From the NCBI RefSeq assembly GCF_900110205.1, contig NZ_FOCV01000003.1:62001-126000 (forward strand): a stretch of 64,000 nt of DNA. Reading direction: 5' to 3'. The stretch comes from Rhizobium tibeticum (GTDB lineage Bacteria > Pseudomonadota > Alphaproteobacteria > Rhizobiales > Rhizobiaceae). The notes under the pieces were generated by a model that worked only from the letters and a program-made list of their open reading frames with translations, did no database searches and was not told the origin of the DNA. The position numbers were made by a program, and so were the translations under genes. Shown here piece after piece: positions 60,825-64,000 of the stretch (position 1 is the first letter of the stretch; every line of letters starts with the position of its first letter).

Positions 60825-62417
60825 ATGGTCAGGCTCGTCATATTTGCCTTCCTCGTGCTGGTTCTCGGCTACGGATTTTCCTGGCTGGCCGATCGCCCCG
60901 GCGATCTTTCGCTGATCTGGGAAGGGCAGCTCTACCAGACCCGGCTCATCGTTGCGGCGAGCGCCCTGATTGCACTCATTGCAGTCGTGATGATCCTGTG
61001 GTGGCTGCTGCGGATGATCTGGATGTCGCCCTATTCCATCACGCGCTATTTTCGTGCCCGCAAGCGCGATCGCGGCTATCAGGCACTGTCAACAGGCCTG
61101 ATCGCAGCGGGCGCCGGCAATGCGCTGATGGCGCGCAAGATGGCCGCCCGCTCCCGCGGTCTGATCCGCGCCGATCAGGAGCCGCTGATTGCCCTACTGG
61201 AGGCGCAGGCTGCTTTGATCGAGGGTCGCCACGACGAAGCCCGCGCCAAGTTCGAGGCGATGACCAACGATCCAGAGACCCGCGAACTCGGGTTACGCGG
61301 ACTGTATCTCGAAGCCAAGCGGCTCGGCGCCAATGAGGCCGCGCGTCAATATGCGGAAAAGGCTGCCGACAACGCGCCTTATCTGCCTTGGGCTGCCCAG
61401 GCGACGCTCGAATATCGGAGCCAGGCAGGTCGCTGGGACGACGCCATACGGCTGCTGGAACAGCAAAAGGCCGGCCGCGTCGTCGAAAAGGCAGAGGCCG
61501 AGCGGCTTCGCGCCGTACTGCTGACCGCTCGTGCAACCGAGAAGCTAGAGAACGATCCAGCGGGAGCGCGCGACGACGCCACACATGCGCTCAAGCTCGC
61601 CGCCGACTTCGAGCCTGCCGCCATCATCGCGGCGAAGGCGCTGTTCCGCGAAGACAAGCTGAGGAAGGCGGCGTCGATCCTCGAGCAGGCGTGGAAGTCG
61701 GCCCCGCACCCGGATATCGGCCGGACCTATGTGCGAGCCCGCAGCGGCGATTCTGCTGCTGACCGCCTGAAGCGTGCCGAGCGCCTGGAGGGGATGCGGC
61801 CAAACAACGTCGAATCCCTGCTTCTCGTGGCGCAGGCCGCTCTCGACACGCAGGATTTCGCGAAGGCCCGCGCCAAGGCGGAGGCCGCTGCCCGTATCGA
61901 GCCACGCGAATCCGCCTTTCTGCTGCTCGCCGACATCGAGGAGGCCGAAACCGGCGATCAGGGCCGCATTCGCCATTGGCTTGCCCAGGCCCTCAAGGCG
62001 CCGCGCGATCCAGCATGGGTGGCGGATGGCTTCGTTTCCGACAAATGGCTGCCGCTCTCGCCCGTCAGCGGCCGACTGGATGCTTTTGTCTGGAAGGCTC
62101 CGTTCGACCATGTGGAGAAGGCGGCCGATGAAAGCACGACGATCTCGATCGACAGCGCGCTGAGAACGTTGCCGCCGGTGCGCGAAGCCCGCTCAGAAAG
62201 CCCGGCCAACGACCACCGCATCATCGAACTCGAGCGGGCCGCGACAATAGCTGAGGCGGCGCGTCCATCTCCAAAACCGCCTGCACCAACCAAGCAGGCG
62301 GCAGAAGCTGTAATTTCACCCGAACCGCGCCCCTTTTTTGGCGGCCTGCCGGACGATCCCGGCGTTCGCAATCCAGCGGCAGAGCCAGAACCCAAGACAC
62401 GGCTTCGCCTTTTCTAG
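60825..62417 (+). CDS. hemY: HemY N-terminal domain protein (tetratricopeptide membrane protein)
   Basis: This 530-residue protein has two N-terminal membrane helices (LVIFAFLVLVLGYGFSWLA and LIVAASALIALIAVVMILWWLL), the HemY_N hallmark. A long helical TPR-like region of about residues 90-400 follows, then a Pro-rich C-terminal tail (residues 455-530). This HemY is not the oxygen-dependent protoporphyrinogen oxidase of Bacillus. ATG 60825 has AAGGAGG upstream and follows the mic60 stop directly, so the two are coupled. Confidence 0.9.
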   Translation: MVRLVIFAFLVLVLGYGFSWLADRPGDLSLIWEGQLYQTRLIVAASALIALIAVVMILWWLLRMIWMSPYSITRYFRARKRDRGYQALSTGLIAAGAGNALMARKMAARSRGLIRADQEPLIALLEAQAALIEGRHDEARAKFEAMTNDPETRELGLRGLYLEAKRLGANEAARQYAEKAADNAPYLPWAAQATLEYRSQAGRWDDAIRLLEQQKAGRVVEKAEAERLRAVLLTARATEKLENDPAGARDDATHALKLAADFEPAAIIAAKALFREDKLRKAASILEQAWKSAPHPDIGRTYVRARSGDSAADRLKRAERLEGMRPNNVESLLLVAQAALDTQDFAKARAKAEAAARIEPRESAFLLLADIEEAETGDQGRIRHWLAQALKAPRDPAWVADGFVSDKWLPLSPVSGRLDAFVWKAPFDHVEKAADESTTISIDSALRTLPPVREARSESPANDHRIIELERAATIAEAARPSPKPPAPTKQAAEAVISPEPRPFFGGLPDDPGVRNPAAEPEPKTRLRLF

Positions 62418-62432
62418 ACAAACAGGACCTAA

Positions 62433-62918
62433 ATGTTCGAACGCTTCCAGGAATTCTTTCAGAATCTGACTTCCGACAATGCAAAGAAAGGCTTCGCCCC
62501 CGATGATCCGCGCATCGCGGTGGCCGCGCTCTGCATGCAGGTCATGGAGGCGGACGGTCAGGTCAAGGACAGTGAGACGAAGCGGCTTCGCAAGCTGCTG
62601 AAGGATCAGTATGGGCTCGACCGCAAGCAGCTCGATGCGCTGATGGCCGCGGGCCAAGAGGCGGAAAGCGATGCGGTCGACTATTACCGCTTCACCTCGG
62701 ATCTCAAGCGCCACCTCAACACGGAACAGCGGCTCGAACTGATCGGAGTCCTCTGGGACATCGTCTATGCCGATGGCGAGCGCAGCGAGATGGAGGATGA
62801 CGCGATCTGGCGTATCGCCGAACTTCTTGGCGTTTCGGCTCGTGAGCGCATCCAGAAGCGCCAGGAGGCAGCGCGACGGGTCACGGATACCGAGGTGGTG
62901 CAGGACGATGCCGACTGA
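62433..62918 (+). CDS. TerB-like helical protein
   Basis: This 161-residue all-helical protein has the TerB/DjlA N-terminal pattern: AVAALCMQVMEADGQVKDSETKRLRKLL, then the second acidic helix LIGVLWDIVYADGERSEMEDDAIWRIAELLGV. The two Asp/Glu-rich loops match the metal-binding loops of TerB domains. Despite the family name, tellurite resistance is not implied. It lies 15 bp after hemY and overlaps the next gene by 11 bp. Confidence 0.87.
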   Translation: MFERFQEFFQNLTSDNAKKGFAPDDPRIAVAALCMQVMEADGQVKDSETKRLRKLLKDQYGLDRKQLDALMAAGQEAESDAVDYYRFTSDLKRHLNTEQRLELIGVLWDIVYADGERSEMEDDAIWRIAELLGVSARERIQKRQEAARRVTDTEVVQDDAD

Positions 62919-63666
62919 CCGCTTACCGGAGAAGGGCGAGCATCCCGTCCTGATTGTTCTGCATCAGGAGCGTTCCAGCCCTGGCCGGGTCGGTCAGCTT
63001 CTGGTCGAGAAGGGATATCGGCTTGATATCCGGCGCCCGGTTCTCGGCGATAGACTGCCCTCCACGCTCGCCGAACATGCGGGCGCCGTTGTCTTCGGTG
63101 GTCCTATGAGCGCCAACGATACAGATGATTTCGTCAAGACGGAGATCAACTGGCTCGATGTGCCGCTGAGAGAGAAACGCCCGTTGCTCGGCATCTGCCT
63201 TGGCGCACAGATGCTGGTGAGGCAGCTCGGCGGCAAGGTTCAGGCGAATGCCGACGGTTCCACCGAGATCGGTTGGTATCCGCTACGTCCCACCGAGAAG
63301 GGCCGCCTGCTGATGCACTGGCCCAAGATGGTCTATCACTTCCATCGCGAAGGTTTCGACCTGCCGCACGGTGCCGAGCTGCTCGCGGAAGGCGATACCT
63401 ATGCCAATCAGGCCTTCCGCTATGGCGGCCATGCGTGGGGTCTGCAGTTCCATGCCGAGCTGACACGCGCGATGATGCACCGCTGGGTGGTTCACGGCGC
63501 CCATCGCTTCATTCTTCCGAACGCACAGCAGGGTCGTGAGCATCTGGAAGGACGCATGCTTTTCGACGCGCCGCTGAAAGCGTGGCTGAACGAGTTCCTT
63601 GATATTGTTTTCGAAGGCAAGATGTCCAAATCCGTCGCAACATCCAGGGCCGTCCTTCCCGCCTAG
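62908..63666 (+). CDS. Class I glutamine amidotransferase-like protein
   Basis: The 252-residue GATase1 protein has the nucleophile elbow GICLGAQ with Cys97, and the catalytic His-x-Glu in LQFHAELT. FGGPMSAND forms the oxyanion region. It resembles GuaA-type stand-alone amidotransferases of unknown acceptor, including those acting on amines. It overlaps the TerB-like gene by 11 bp, suggesting coupled translation; the start is ATG 62908. Confidence 0.88.
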   Translation: MPTDRLPEKGEHPVLIVLHQERSSPGRVGQLLVEKGYRLDIRRPVLGDRLPSTLAEHAGAVVFGGPMSANDTDDFVKTEINWLDVPLREKRPLLGICLGAQMLVRQLGGKVQANADGSTEIGWYPLRPTEKGRLLMHWPKMVYHFHREGFDLPHGAELLAEGDTYANQAFRYGGHAWGLQFHAELTRAMMHRWVVHGAHRFILPNAQQGREHLEGRMLFDAPLKAWLNEFLDIVFEGKMSKSVATSRAVLPA

Positions 63667-63746
63667 CAGCGTGCGCCCGGCACAGCGTCGTGCTAGAATC
63701 GCGCACCCCACTCTCGTAATATTCACGAGCAAAATTGCGTTCCGAG

Positions 63747-63763
63747 CCAAGATTAGATCTTGG
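63747..63763. promoter_or_regulatory. Palindrome upstream of the RidA-like gene
   Basis: CCAAGAT-TAG-ATCTTGG is a perfect 7-bp dyad 50 bp before the RidA-like start, a plausible operator position. A second dyad, CTCGT-N7-ACGAG (63713-63729), lies just upstream of it. No cognate regulator is known. Confidence 0.4.
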
Positions 63764-63812
63764 AATTGCCGTGCCCGAGCAATGACGACCAAAGCTATCT
63801 CCGGAGGAATTC

Positions 63813-64000
63813 CATGGTTAACTACGAGCAGAGACTTGCCGCGATGGGATTGGTTCTACCACAACCCCTGAAACTGCCTTCCAACATGGTCCTTCCGTTT
63901 CCGTGGGTGAATGTGCGCGGCAATCGCGCATTCGTCTCAGGCCATGGTCCGCAGAATACCGATGGCACGCCCGCCGGCCCATTCGGAGCCGTTGGCGAGA
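63813..64000 (+). CDS. RidA-like (YjgF/endoribonuclease L-PSP family) protein, partial
   Basis: This is the first 62 codons of a protein starting MVNYEQRLAAMGLVLPQPL; the rest lies beyond the window. The segment WVNVRGNRAFVSGHGPQNTDG matches the N-terminal strand region of RidA-like proteins, which deaminate reactive enamines. The group with the MxxxYExRL start is common in Rhizobiaceae. GGAGGAATTCC precedes the ATG. Confidence 0.8.

Noticed and set aside
62433..62918. TerB-like gene as part of a tellurite-resistance or phage-defence cluster
   Set aside because: No terZ, terD, terC or other ter genes adjoin it; it sits in the heme operon and is a stand-alone TerB domain.

Overview
The window is a stretch of high-GC alphaproteobacterial chromosome. 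Gene content and order point to Rhizobiaceae, most like Sinorhizobium/Ensifer or a close relative. The supporting evidence is an F1-only ATP synthase cluster (atpHAGDC), the mdh-sucCD-sucAB-lpdA TCA cluster with sdhCDAB beside it, an Omp19-type lipoprotein, a Lrp/arginase/ornithine aminotransferase block, an NAD-dependent formate dehydrogenase operon (fdsGBA-fdhD-fdsD), and the hemC-hemD-mic60-hemY order typical of alphaproteobacteria. I saw no rRNA, tRNA, CRISPR array, prophage or insertion sequence. Most of the window reads as conserved core chromosome. Genus assignment is from memory of gene order, not from a search.

Layout. 1-2071 (minus): a molybdenum hydroxylase of the CO dehydrogenase family (coxS, partial coxL). 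2339-10884 (plus): a small glycine-zipper lipoprotein, then the outer-membrane assembly pair tamA-tamB; TamB carries seven tandem repeats of about 107 residues. 10881-13584: a Lrp-type regulator divergent from arginase and ornithine aminotransferase. 13849-14325: an orphan cheW. 14586-21626 (minus): the formate dehydrogenase operon with a LysR regulator gene and a candidate LysR box. 21697-23464 (minus): an ArsR regulator, a short-chain dehydrogenase and soxR with a textbook SoxR box. 23585-28698 (minus): the F1 ATP synthase operon, with an extra 78-residue CPFCG protein coupled between atpD and atpC. 28959-33808 (minus): a membrane protein, priA, an ABC-type ATPase and an acyltransferase. 33927-36048 (plus): xerC and a TraB/GumN protein. 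36045-36546: a cytochrome b561 pseudogene with three indels. 36641-53507 (minus): lpdA, a LysE exporter, a dehydrogenase, sucB, a YciI protein, sucA, sucD, sucC, mdh, zapE, an Omp19-like lipoprotein and sdhBADC. 53820-57804: a secreted protein, a METTL20-like methyltransferase, an EVE protein, a second YciI protein, gpsA and tsaD. 57872-63666 (plus): hemC, hemD, mic60, hemY, a TerB-like protein and a glutamine amidotransferase. 63813-64000: the start of a RidA-like gene.

How it works together. The centre of the window is energy metabolism. The 2-oxoglutarate dehydrogenase complex (sucA, sucB, lpdA), succinyl-CoA synthetase (sucCD), succinate dehydrogenase (sdhCDAB) and malate dehydrogenase cover 2-oxoglutarate to oxaloacetate except fumarase. 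The F1 sector of ATP synthase uses the resulting proton gradient; the F0 genes are not here. Formate dehydrogenase and the Cox-type hydroxylase add electrons from small substrates. Envelope biogenesis (TamAB, Mic60, lipoproteins) is the second theme.

The observations most worth a second look are: the small CPFCG protein embedded in the F1 operon; a Shine-Dalgarno/hairpin/AUG arrangement in front of sucA; the TamB repeat block; and the decayed cytochrome b561. I found no clearly new multi-gene system, and I do not claim one.
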